In this document: one piece after another, positions 1-5,363 of the stretch | Layout of the letters: each line of letters opens with the position of its first letter | Position numbering within the stretch: position 1 is the first letter of the stretch | DNA from: Aquincola sp. | GTDB taxonomy: Bacteria > Pseudomonadota > Gammaproteobacteria > Burkholderiales > Burkholderiaceae_C | Assembly (NCBI GenBank): GCA_029884035.1 | Contig: JAOUIM010000281.1 | Location: forward strand, 1-5,363 | DNA length: 5,363 nucleotides | Direction of reading: 5' to 3' | The notes under the pieces: generated by a model | The model's database searches: none | Told to the model about the DNA's origin: nothing | Seen by the model: only the letters and a program-made list of their open reading frames with translations | Translations under genes and position numbers: made by a program

Positions 1-365
1 AGAGTGTGCTCACGGCCACCGAGAACGGCTACGGCAAGCGCACCTCGATCGTCGAGTACACGCGGCACGGCCGCGGCACCAAGGGCATGATCGCGATCCA
101 GCAGAGCGAGCGCAACGGCAAGGTCGTCGCCGCCACGCTCGTTCGCCCGGAGGACGAGATCATGCTCATCACCGACAAGGGCGTGCTGGTCCGGACACGC
201 GTGGCCGAGATCCGCGAACTCGGCCGCGCCACGCAGGGCGTGACGCTGATCGCGCTTGACGACGGCTCCAAGCTGTCGGGCCTGCAGCGCATAGTCGAAA
301 GCGATGTCGACGAGGGCGCCAACGGCGCCAATGGCGAAACCCAAGACACGGATCACACACCATGA
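1..365 (+). CDS. gyrA: DNA gyrase subunit A, C-terminal end (partial)
   Basis: This is the 3' end of the gene for the DNA-cleaving subunit of gyrase, the type II topoisomerase that introduces negative supercoils. The gene enters from the left edge; the first whole codon is at 3-5 and 120 codons plus the stop are visible. The GTG at position 6 is an internal Val codon, not a start. The stretch TATENGYGKRT followed by EYTRHGRGTKGMIAIQ is typical of late blades of the GyrA C-terminal beta-pinwheel that wraps DNA. The last blade follows (ITDKGVLVRTRVAEIRELGR, then QGVTLIALDDGSKLSGLQRI). The protein ends in a short acidic tail rich in Asp, Glu, Gly and Asn, as in many GyrA proteins, where such tails modulate wrapping. 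The stop codon overlaps the next start as ATGA. The breakage-reunion domain and the GyrA box lie outside the window. Confidence 0.96.
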   Translation, partial: SVLTATENGYGKRTSIVEYTRHGRGTKGMIAIQQSERNGKVVAATLVRPEDEIMLITDKGVLVRTRVAEIRELGRATQGVTLIALDDGSKLSGLQRIVESDVDEGANGANGETQDTDHTP

Positions 366-919
366 AGATGCGCCTGTTGGTCATTGCACTCCTGCTCGCC
401 GCCGGCGGTGCTCAGGCGCAAACGAAAAAGGAACTCGCGGCCAAGGTGGTGCAACTGCACCAGCAGGGCATCGAGAACGTGGGCAGCATGATTGCGAGCC
501 AGACCTCGCAGCAGATGCTGCAGGCCGCTGGCCAGGCGCTGCCGGGCGTGCCGGCAGACAAGCGCGAGGCCGTCGGCCGCCAGATAAGAGATGACGTGAA
601 GAAGTTCTACGACGAGATCGAGCCGCTGCTGAAGAAGCGCGCGACCGAACTGGCGCCGTCCACCGTCGGCACCGCGTACGAAGAACAATTCACCGAGGAG
701 GAACTCAAGGCGATCATTGGGTGGCTCGAATCGCCAACCTCGCGCAAGTACGCGCAGTTCACGTCGTCGCAGAGCGATGCGCTGGCCGAAAAGGTCGTGG
801 CCGACATGCGGCCGGTCGTCGAGCCCAAGCTCAAGGCGCTCGAGACAGCCGTCGGCAAGCGCCTGGGCGTGCCGACGGCACCGGCCTCCGGTGCAGCCTC
901 GGCACCCAAGAAGAAATGA
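362..919 (+). CDS. Secreted DUF2059 domain protein
   Basis: This encodes a 185-residue protein of unknown function that is probably exported to the periplasm. Residues 1-19 form a clear Sec signal peptide: MKMR, a hydrophobic core LLVIALLLAAGG, then AQA before Gln20 as a likely signal peptidase I site. There is no lipobox Cys. The mature part is largely helical and charged. Residues about 85-145 resemble the DUF2059 family, with FTEEELKAIIGWLESPTSRKY at 110-130 (Phe110, Trp121, Pro125, Tyr130) as the recognisable core. The last 15 residues are an Ala/Pro/Ser-rich tail ending in three lysines. The ATG overlaps the gyrA stop by 4 bases and the stop overlaps the pheA start by 4 bases. No good Shine-Dalgarno precedes it, so translation probably depends on coupling to gyrA. 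I know of DUF2059 proteins next to gyrA in related bacteria, but I know of no established function. The family call is from recalled motif similarity. Confidence 0.85.
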   Translation: MKMRLLVIALLLAAGGAQAQTKKELAAKVVQLHQQGIENVGSMIASQTSQQMLQAAGQALPGVPADKREAVGRQIRDDVKKFYDEIEPLLKKRATELAPSTVGTAYEEQFTEEELKAIIGWLESPTSRKYAQFTSSQSDALAEKVVADMRPVVEPKLKALETAVGKRLGVPTAPASGAASAPKKK

Positions 920-2010
920 GTGACCCCACCGCCCCGTTGCAGTCGCTTCGGGCGCAGATCGATGCGCTCGACCGCGAGCTGCTGGGGCTGCTCAATCGGC
1001 GCGCGGCTCTTGCCATGCAGGTGGGCGATATCAAGAAAAGCGAAGGCTCCGCGGTGTTCCGCCCGGAACGCGAAGCGCAAGTCATCGATGGCCTGAAGGC
1101 CGCCAACACGGGGCCGCTGGCCACCAACAGCGTGGCGCCGATCTGGCGTGAGATCATGTCGGCGTGCCGGGCGCTCGAGACGCCGTTGCGCATCGCCTTC
1201 CTCGGGCCGGCCGGCACTTTCAGCGAACTCGCAGCACTGGGCTACTTTGGCGCCTCGATCGTTCGCGTGTCCTGCACCAGCATCGACGAAGTGTTCCGCG
1301 CAGCCAGCGGCGGCGCCGCGGACTTCGGCGTGGTGCCGGTCGAGAACTCGACCGAAGGCGTGGTCGCGCGCTCGCTCGACTTGTTCCTCACGACGCCACT
1401 GGCCATCGTCGGCGAGACCAGCCTGTACGTGCGCCACAACCTGCTGCGAAAGGTCGAGGGCTTCGACGCCTTGAAGGCCGTCTGCGCGCACCCGCAGGCG
1501 CTCGCGCAGTGCCATACCTGGCTCAACGATCATCTGCCGAACGTGGAGCGCCGGCCGGTGGCGAGCAATGCAGAAGGGGCGCGCCAGGCATCACTCGATC
1601 CGTCGCTCGCCGGCATCGCGAGTGATCGCGCCGCCAGCGAATACGGCCTGCACACGCTGGCCCCCGCGATCCAGGACGATCCGCATAACCGCACGCGCTT
1701 TGCCGTGGTGGCCCTGCCCGAGCGGCACCCGCAGCCGCAGGCCTCCGGCCACGACTGCACCAGCCTCGTTGTCTCGGTGCCCAACAGGCCGGGAGCCGTG
1801 CACGACATGCTGGTGCCGCTGAAGGTGCACGGCGTGTCGATGACGCGCTTCGAGTCGCGTCCGGCGCGGTCGGGCCAGTGGGAGTACTACTTCTACATCG
1901 ACATCGACGGCCACCCCGATCAGCCGCATGTGGCCCAGGCGCTGCAGGAATTGCGCTCGGCATGCGCGTTCTACAAACTGCTCGGCACCTACCCCCTGGA
2001 TACCCACTGA
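916..2010 (+). CDS. pheA: Bifunctional chorismate mutase/prephenate dehydratase (P-protein)
   Basis: This 364-residue cytoplasmic enzyme converts chorismate to prephenate and then to phenylpyruvate, committing flux to phenylalanine. Three domains are visible. An AroQ-type chorismate mutase spans about 5-90, with LRAQIDALD (Arg12), NRRAALAMQVGDIKK (Arg29, Lys40), RPERE (Arg52, Glu53) and REIMSACRALE. Prephenate dehydratase spans about 92-268, with LGPAGTFSELAAL (96-108), VPVENSTEGVV (140-150), HPQALAQC (192-199) and NRTRF (258-262), which carries the conserved Thr260-Arg261-Phe262. A regulatory ACT domain spans about 282-360, with PNRPGAV (289-295) and ESRP (313-316), the motifs tied to Phe feedback binding in this family. 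Length matches other fused P-proteins. The start at 916 is chosen because homologous sequence begins there and ATGA overlaps the upstream stop; CAAGAAGAA just before it is a weak ribosome site. The frame stays open further upstream, but only inside the DUF2059 gene. Confidence 0.96.
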   Translation: MSDPTAPLQSLRAQIDALDRELLGLLNRRAALAMQVGDIKKSEGSAVFRPEREAQVIDGLKAANTGPLATNSVAPIWREIMSACRALETPLRIAFLGPAGTFSELAALGYFGASIVRVSCTSIDEVFRAASGGAADFGVVPVENSTEGVVARSLDLFLTTPLAIVGETSLYVRHNLLRKVEGFDALKAVCAHPQALAQCHTWLNDHLPNVERRPVASNAEGARQASLDPSLAGIASDRAASEYGLHTLAPAIQDDPHNRTRFAVVALPERHPQPQASGHDCTSLVVSVPNRPGAVHDMLVPLKVHGVSMTRFESRPARSGQWEYYFYIDIDGHPDQPHVAQALQELRSACAFYKLLGTYPLDTH

Positions 2011-2897
2011 TGTTTCAGCAACTCGGCGTCATCGGATGCGGCCTGATGGGAGGCTCGTTTGCGCTTGCGCTCAAGCGCGGCGGGCTCGTCAAGCGCGTCA
2101 TCGGCTACAGCAAGTCGCCGTCGACGACCGAGCGCGCCAAGAAACTGGGCGTGATCGACGATGCGGCCGAGTCGGCGCTGCTGGCGGTCTCGGGTTCGGA
2201 CATCGTGCTGATCGCGGTGCCCGTGGCGGCCACCGAGGCCACGTTCCGCGCCATCCGCCACCTCGTCGAGCCGGGTTGCCTGTTCATGGACGTCGGCTCG
2301 ACCAAGCGCGACGTGGTCGACGCGGCGCGTCGGGTGCTCAAGGAACGCGTCACGCACTTCGTCCCTGCACATCCGATTGCCGGCAAGGAGGCGGGCGGCG
2401 TGCACCAGGCCGAAGCAACGCTGTACCAGGGGCGCCAGGTCATCCTGACGCCCCTGGCCAGTACCGATGCCGCGCTCGTGCAGAAGGCCACCGAGGTATG
2501 GTCGGCGATCGGTTGCCAGGTGCTGAAGATGTCGCCCGAGAATCACGATGCGGCCTTCGCGGCGGTGAGCCACTTGCCGCACCTGCTCGCATTCGCGTAC
2601 TTCAGTGCGGTCGCGCGCCAGCCGGCGGGGGAGGACTTTCTCTCGCTCGCCGGGCCGGGCTTTCGCGACTTCACGCGGATCGCGGCCAGCGACCCCGCGG
2701 TGTGGCGAGACATCCTGATCTCCAACCGCGAAGAGATCTTCAAGCAGTCGCTGCGCTTCCGCCATACGCTCGACGCGCTCGAGCATGTGATCCGGTCGGG
2801 CAACGTCGAGGCCCTCGAGGACCTGATCCGTCAGGCCGCCGACGCGCGTGCGAACTGGCAGTTGGGGGCAGCCAACAAGACACCCGGCTCGCGCTGA
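2010..2897 (+). CDS. tyrA: Prephenate dehydrogenase, TyrA family
   Basis: This 295-residue enzyme carries out oxidative decarboxylation of prephenate to 4-hydroxyphenylpyruvate in the tyrosine branch, and sometimes of arogenate to tyrosine. The N-terminal Rossmann fold begins almost at once with VIGCGLMGGS (7-16), a GxGxxG dinucleotide site. DVGSTKRDVV (94-103) carries the family Ser97, and HPIAGKEAGG (121-130) carries His121, in the usual position of the catalytic His. The C-terminal helical dimer domain shows ENHD (177-180), SHLPHLLAFAYF (187-198) and GFRDFTRIAASDPAVWRDI (217-235). There is no fused chorismate mutase and no obvious C-terminal ACT domain, so this is the short monofunctional form. 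Cofactor preference (NAD or NADP) and prephenate versus arogenate preference cannot be read safely. The start ATG overlaps the pheA stop by one base (TGATG). A weak GGA at 1998-2000 is the only upstream ribosome-site candidate, so coupling to pheA is likely. Confidence 0.95.
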   Translation: MFQQLGVIGCGLMGGSFALALKRGGLVKRVIGYSKSPSTTERAKKLGVIDDAAESALLAVSGSDIVLIAVPVAATEATFRAIRHLVEPGCLFMDVGSTKRDVVDAARRVLKERVTHFVPAHPIAGKEAGGVHQAEATLYQGRQVILTPLASTDAALVQKATEVWSAIGCQVLKMSPENHDAAFAAVSHLPHLLAFAYFSAVARQPAGEDFLSLAGPGFRDFTRIAASDPAVWRDILISNREEIFKQSLRFRHTLDALEHVIRSGNVEALEDLIRQAADARANWQLGAANKTPGSR

Positions 2898-2914
2898 CCC
2901 CGGGGCTTTCGGCG
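2898..2914 (+). other. tyrA-aroA junction with CCCCGGGG palindrome
   Basis: This is the only gap inside the aromatic gene run, 17 bases long. It opens with the perfect palindrome CCCCGGGG (2898-2905) directly after the tyrA stop. No T-run follows, so it is not an intrinsic terminator, and no clear promoter is present. The only purine-rich candidate ribosome site for aroA is the GGGG at 2902-2905, nine bases before the ATG, which is weak and partly buried in the palindrome. Confidence 0.5.
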
Positions 2915-4930
2915 ATGTACGCACTGCCGTTCCTGGAGGTCCCGCCCCTCGCCTCCGCCGCCGGGACCGTGCGACTGCCGGGTTCGAAGAGCATTTCCAA
3001 CCGAGTGCTGCTCCTCGCCGGTCTGTCCGAGGGCGAGACTGTCGTGCGCGATCTGCTGGACTCGGACGACACGCGGGTCATGCTCGATGCGCTGCGTGCG
3101 CTGGGCTGCACGATCGAGACGGATGGCGAGGCGTTGCGCGTGCGCGGTCTGGGCGGCACGCTCGCCACGAGAAGTGCAGCGCTGTTCCTCGGCAATGCCG
3201 GCACTGCGATGCGCCCGTTGACCGCGGCGCTGGCCGTGCTCGCGGCGCGCCAGGGCGGACGCTTCGAGCTGTCGGGGGTCGCGCGCATGCACGAGCGCCC
3301 GATCGGCGACCTCGTCGATGCGCTGCGTACTCTGGGCTGTGCCGTCGACGACCTCGGCCAGTCAGGCTACCCGCCACTGGCGGTGCGCGGGCCGGCGCCG
3401 TTGGACACCCAGCGACCGATCCGCGTGCGCGGCGACGTGTCGAGTCAGTTCCTCACCGCGCTGCTGCTGGCGCTGCCCCTGGCGGCGGACCAGGGGCCGA
3501 TCACGATCGAGGTCGAGGGCGAGTTGATCTCCAGGCCCTACGTCGAGATCACGCTCTCGCTGCTGGCGCGCTTCGGCATCGACGTCACGCGCGAAGGCTG
3601 GCGCCGCTTCGCGATTCCCGCGGGCAGTCGCTACCGCTCTCCCGGCACCGTGCATGTCGAGGGCGACGCTTCGTCGGCATCGTATTTCGTCGCGCTCGGC
3701 GCGATTGCGGCCACCGGCGCGCCACTGCGCATCGAGGGCGTGGGGCATGACTCGATCCAGGGTGATATCCGCTTCGTCGAGGCCGCACGCGCGATGGGCG
3801 CCGACATCCGCACCGGGGCCAATGCGATCGAGGTGAGGCGCGGCGCGTGGCCGCTGCGTGCCCTCACGCTCGACGCGAATCACATCCCCGATGCGGCGAA
3901 GACTCTGGCGGTGATGGCGTTGTACGCCGACGGCCCGACGACGCTGACGCAGATCGCGAGCTGGCGTGTCAAGGAAACCGATCGCATCGCGGCCATGGCC
4001 AGCGAGCTGCGCAAGCTCGGCGCCGCGATCGACGAGGGTCCGGACTGGCTTCGCATCGCACCGCCCTCGAGCTGGCGTTCGGCGTCGATCCGCACTTACG
4101 ACGACCATCGCATGGCGATGTGCGGCTCGCTGGCTGCCTTCGGTGGCGTGCCGGTGCGCATCGAGGATCCGAAGTGCGTGGCCAAGACCTTCCCCGACTA
4201 CTTCGAAACCCTGTTCTCGGTCGTGCGTGCCCGCCCCGAAGACGTGCCGGTGATCGCCATCGACGGCCCGACCGCATCGGGCAAAGGCACGTTGGCCGCC
4301 GAGGTGGCAGCGCGCCTGGGCTACGGTCTGCTCGATTCGGGCTCGCTGTACCGCGTGACGGCGCTCGTGGCCCTGCGCCAGGGCTTGCTGGAACACGACC
4401 CGCTCGACGCAGCGGCCATCGCGGCGCGCGCGGCCACCTTGCCGCTGGCCTTCGAGCCTGGCCGGGTCCTGCTCGCCGGTGAGGACGTGACCGATGCGTT
4501 GCGCGCGGAAACCGTGGGCCTGGCGGCCTCCCAGGTCTCCGCGCTACCTGCCGTGCGGCGGGCGCTGCACGAGTTGCAGTTGTCGTTCCGGCGCGTGCCG
4601 GGCCTCGTGGCCGACGGCCGGGACATGGGCACGGTGGTATTCCCCGGCGCCCAGCTCAAGGTGTTCCTGACCGCGAGTGCGGCTCAAAGGGCCGAGCGGC
4701 GCCATAAGCAATTGATTTCAAAGGGTATTTCGGCTAATATCGCAAGCCTTCGCGCTGACCTCGAAGCGCGCGACCTGCGGGACTCCACCCGCGCCGTCGC
4801 CCCCTTGAGGCCTGCCGAGGACGCTCATCTGCTCGACAACTCCTCGCTCACGATCGAACAGTCGGTCGACCGGGTGTTGGCGTGGTGGAGTGAGCACTGG
4901 TCCGTCGGGGCGCCCCGCCCCGGCGGTTGA
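2915..4930 (+). CDS. aroA-cmk: Fused EPSP synthase/cytidylate kinase
   Basis: One 671-residue frame carries two enzymes. Residues 1 to about 434 are 3-phosphoshikimate 1-carboxyvinyltransferase, which makes EPSP from shikimate-3-phosphate and PEP. Its motifs are LPGSKSISNR (21-30: Lys25, Ser26, Arg30), LGNAGTAMRP (92-101, with Gly96 and Pro101 as in class I, glyphosate-sensitive enzymes), DVSSQF (174-179), NHIPDAAKT (Asp326), RVKETDR (Lys353, Glu354), DDHR (396-399) and CVAKTFPDYF (Lys424). After a linker of about ten residues (SVVRARPEDV), residues 445-671 are CMP/dCMP kinase. That half shows the P-loop GPTASGKGT (451-459), LDSGSLYR (473-480), AASQVSALPAVR, ADGRDMGTVVFPGAQLKVFL (566-585), RDLRDSTRAVAPL (619-631) and LDNSSLTIEQ. 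Summed length equals the two separate proteins, so both halves look complete. No stop or good internal start with a ribosome site separates them. Such fusions are known in Comamonadaceae and relatives. The start at 2915 fits the family N-terminus MYxxxFLxxPPL. Confidence 0.96.
   Translation: MYALPFLEVPPLASAAGTVRLPGSKSISNRVLLLAGLSEGETVVRDLLDSDDTRVMLDALRALGCTIETDGEALRVRGLGGTLATRSAALFLGNAGTAMRPLTAALAVLAARQGGRFELSGVARMHERPIGDLVDALRTLGCAVDDLGQSGYPPLAVRGPAPLDTQRPIRVRGDVSSQFLTALLLALPLAADQGPITIEVEGELISRPYVEITLSLLARFGIDVTREGWRRFAIPAGSRYRSPGTVHVEGDASSASYFVALGAIAATGAPLRIEGVGHDSIQGDIRFVEAARAMGADIRTGANAIEVRRGAWPLRALTLDANHIPDAAKTLAVMALYADGPTTLTQIASWRVKETDRIAAMASELRKLGAAIDEGPDWLRIAPPSSWRSASIRTYDDHRMAMCGSLAAFGGVPVRIEDPKCVAKTFPDYFETLFSVVRARPEDVPVIAIDGPTASGKGTLAAEVAARLGYGLLDSGSLYRVTALVALRQGLLEHDPLDAAAIAARAATLPLAFEPGRVLLAGEDVTDALRAETVGLAASQVSALPAVRRALHELQLSFRRVPGLVADGRDMGTVVFPGAQLKVFLTASAAQRAERRHKQLISKGISANIASLRADLEARDLRDSTRAVAPLRPAEDAHLLDNSSLTIEQSVDRVLAWWSEHWSVGAPRPGG
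4712..4740 (+). promoter_or_regulatory. Candidate sigma70 promoter for rpsA inside cmk
   Basis: The segment has TTGATT at 4712-4717 and TAATAT at 4735-4740, separated by exactly 17 bases; each hexamer matches 4 of 6 consensus positions. It sits in the most AT-rich stretch of an otherwise very GC-rich window. A start about 6-8 bases downstream (near 4745-4748) would give rpsA a leader of about 260 nt. In E. coli, rpsA has its own promoters in the cmk region, which makes this placement plausible. Activity is inferred from sequence only. Confidence 0.55.
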
Positions 4931-4944
4931 TTCACCCAACCGCC
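4922..4944 (+). other. Perfect 8-bp hairpin across the aroA-cmk stop codon
   Basis: GGCGGTTG (4922-4929) pairs perfectly with CAACCGCC (4937-4944) around a 7-base loop, ATTCACC. The TGA stop of aroA-cmk (4928-4930) lies at the top of the left arm. No T-run follows (the next bases are ACCCTCAGTGG), so it is unlikely to be a simple Rho-independent terminator. It could be part of a structured rpsA leader or a processing or stability element. The pairing is seen directly; any role is inferred. Confidence 0.5.
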
Positions 4945-4953
4945 ACCCTCAGT

Positions 4954-4994
4954 GGCATGTCTGCCGGCATCTCACACCTTCTTGTTCCGCCGGC
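4954..4994 (+). repeat. GCCGGC inverted repeats in rpsA leader
   Basis: GCCGGC occurs at 4963-4968 and 4989-4994. The unit is self-complementary, so the two copies can pair in the RNA around a 20-base loop. A competing small hairpin pairs GGCA (4954-4957) with TGCC (4962-4965). The right-hand copy ends two bases before the ribosome site of rpsA, so pairing could affect access to it. No conservation evidence is available here. Confidence 0.35.
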
Positions 4995-4996
4995 TC

Positions 4997-5000
4997 AGGA
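4997..5000 (+). promoter_or_regulatory. Shine-Dalgarno site of rpsA
   Basis: AGGA is followed by seven bases (AAACCCA) and then the ATG at 5008. This is the clearest ribosome site in the window, in contrast to the weak or absent sites of the overlapping upstream genes, and it fixes the rpsA start. Confidence 0.75.
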
Positions 5001-5007
5001 AAACCCA

Positions 5008-5363
5008 ATGTCCCAAACCCAATCCGCCACCACGGGCGGCGAAAGCTTTGCCGCCCTGTTCGAAGAGAGCCTCAAGCGCAGCGAAATGCGCGCCGGCGAG
5101 GTCATCACCGCCGAAGTGGTACGCGTCGAACACAGCTTCGTGGTGGTCAACGCCGGCCTCAAGAGCGAGGCCTATGTTCCGATCGAAGAATTCAAGAACG
5201 ACCACGGCGAGCTCGAAGTCCAGGTCGGCGACTTCGTCTCGGTCGCAATCGACGCCGTGGAAAACGGTTATGGCGACACGATCCTGTCGCGCGACAAGGC
5301 CAAGCGCCTGGCGTCGTGGATGTCGCTCGAGAACTCGCTCGAGTCGGGCGAATTCGTCAGCGG
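5008..5363 (+). CDS. rpsA: 30S ribosomal protein S1, N-terminal part (partial)
   Basis: This is the beginning of the gene for S1, the large multi-domain RNA-binding protein that helps the 30S subunit load mRNA. The window ends after 118 codons and two bases, so most of the gene is missing. ESFAALFEESLKRSEMR (12-28) matches the N-terminal helix that docks S1 to protein S2 on the ribosome. The first S1 (OB-fold) domain follows from about residue 30, with GEVITAEVVRV, NAGLKSEAYVPIEEF (48-62), GELEVQVGD and ILSRDKAKR (92-100). The second domain would begin near the right edge. About ten residues (SQTQSATTGG) precede the part that aligns with the shorter E. coli N-terminus. The gene stands 77 bases from aroA-cmk with its own ribosome site and probably its own promoter. 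In E. coli S1 represses its own translation; whether that holds here is inference. Confidence 0.96.
   Translation, partial: MSQTQSATTGGESFAALFEESLKRSEMRAGEVITAEVVRVEHSFVVVNAGLKSEAYVPIEEFKNDHGELEVQVGDFVSVAIDAVENGYGDTILSRDKAKRLASWMSLENSLESGEFVS

Noticed and set aside
721..915. Upstream extension of the pheA frame
   Set aside because: It overlaps the DUF2059 gene in another frame. Chorismate mutase similarity starts just after the ATG at 916.
607..1533. Long antisense open frame of 308 codons opposite the DUF2059 gene and pheA
   Set aside because: It is a shadow of GC-rich codon bias on the other strand: no recognisable motif, very high Arg/Ala/His content, and it runs opposite confidently assigned genes.
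1928..2914. Upstream extension of the aroA-cmk frame through tyrA
   Set aside because: The frame is open by chance. The translated extension is Arg/Ala-rich with no homology, and family similarity begins at the ATG at 2915.
1989..2924. Antisense open frame of 311 codons covering tyrA
   Set aside because: It mirrors tyrA almost exactly, shows no family motif, and is explained by third-position GC bias.
3362..4396. Antisense open frame of 344 codons opposite aroA-cmk
   Set aside because: Composition is Arg/His/Gln-rich with no domain signal, typical of the reverse complement of a GC-rich gene.
4922..4960. Rho-independent terminator between aroA-cmk and rpsA
   Set aside because: The 8-bp GC-rich stem is real, but no run of T follows it, so the terminator criterion is not met.
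4972..5205. Small antisense gene over the rpsA start
   Set aside because: It lies opposite the conserved S1 N-terminus and the rpsA ribosome site, with no upstream signal or recognisable product.
1..5363. CRISPR array, insertion sequence, prophage, toxin-antitoxin or defence genes
   Set aside because: No spaced direct repeats, terminal inverted repeats, transposase or integrase motifs, or compositional break was seen. All long + strand frames are housekeeping genes.

Overview
The window is a compact, GC-rich, single-strand stretch of chromosomal housekeeping DNA. It most likely comes from a betaproteobacterium of the order Burkholderiales, and the Comamonadaceae or a close relative fits best. 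Three things point there: the gene order (gyrA, a small secreted DUF2059 protein, pheA, tyrA, aroA, cmk, rpsA), the fusion of aroA and cmk into one reading frame, and the strong GC bias at third codon positions. The lineage call rests on recalled gene order and protein resemblance, not on a search.

Layout, all on the + strand: (1) the last 120 codons of gyrA (1-365); (2) a 185-residue DUF2059 protein with a signal peptide (362-919); (3) pheA, chorismate mutase/prephenate dehydratase (916-2010); (4) tyrA, prephenate dehydrogenase (2010-2897); (5) a fused aroA-cmk gene for EPSP synthase and CMP kinase (2915-4930); (6) a 77-base gap able to form small RNA hairpins (4931-5007); (7) the first 118 codons of rpsA, ribosomal protein S1 (5008-5363, cut by the window edge). 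The first four genes are joined by 4-, 4- and 1-base stop/start overlaps, and only 17 bases separate tyrA from aroA. Cotranscription and translational coupling are therefore likely.

Functionally, aroA makes EPSP, the precursor of chorismate. PheA takes chorismate through prephenate to phenylpyruvate, and TyrA takes prephenate to 4-hydroxyphenylpyruvate, so one cluster holds the late shikimate step and both branch enzymes for Phe and Tyr. The CMP kinase half feeds pyrimidine nucleotide supply. S1 and gyrase are core translation and DNA-topology genes that flank the cluster.

No mobile element, CRISPR array, tRNA, rRNA or broken gene is visible, and nothing suggests an undescribed system. The most interesting non-coding signal is a promoter-like AT-rich island inside the cmk part (TTGATT, 17 bases, TAATAT at 4712-4740). 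It probably drives rpsA with a leader of about 260 nt. A perfect 8-bp hairpin across the aroA-cmk stop codon and further inverted repeats lie just before the rpsA start. Absence of serC and hisC from between the DUF2059 gene, pheA and tyrA is a modest gene-order curiosity.
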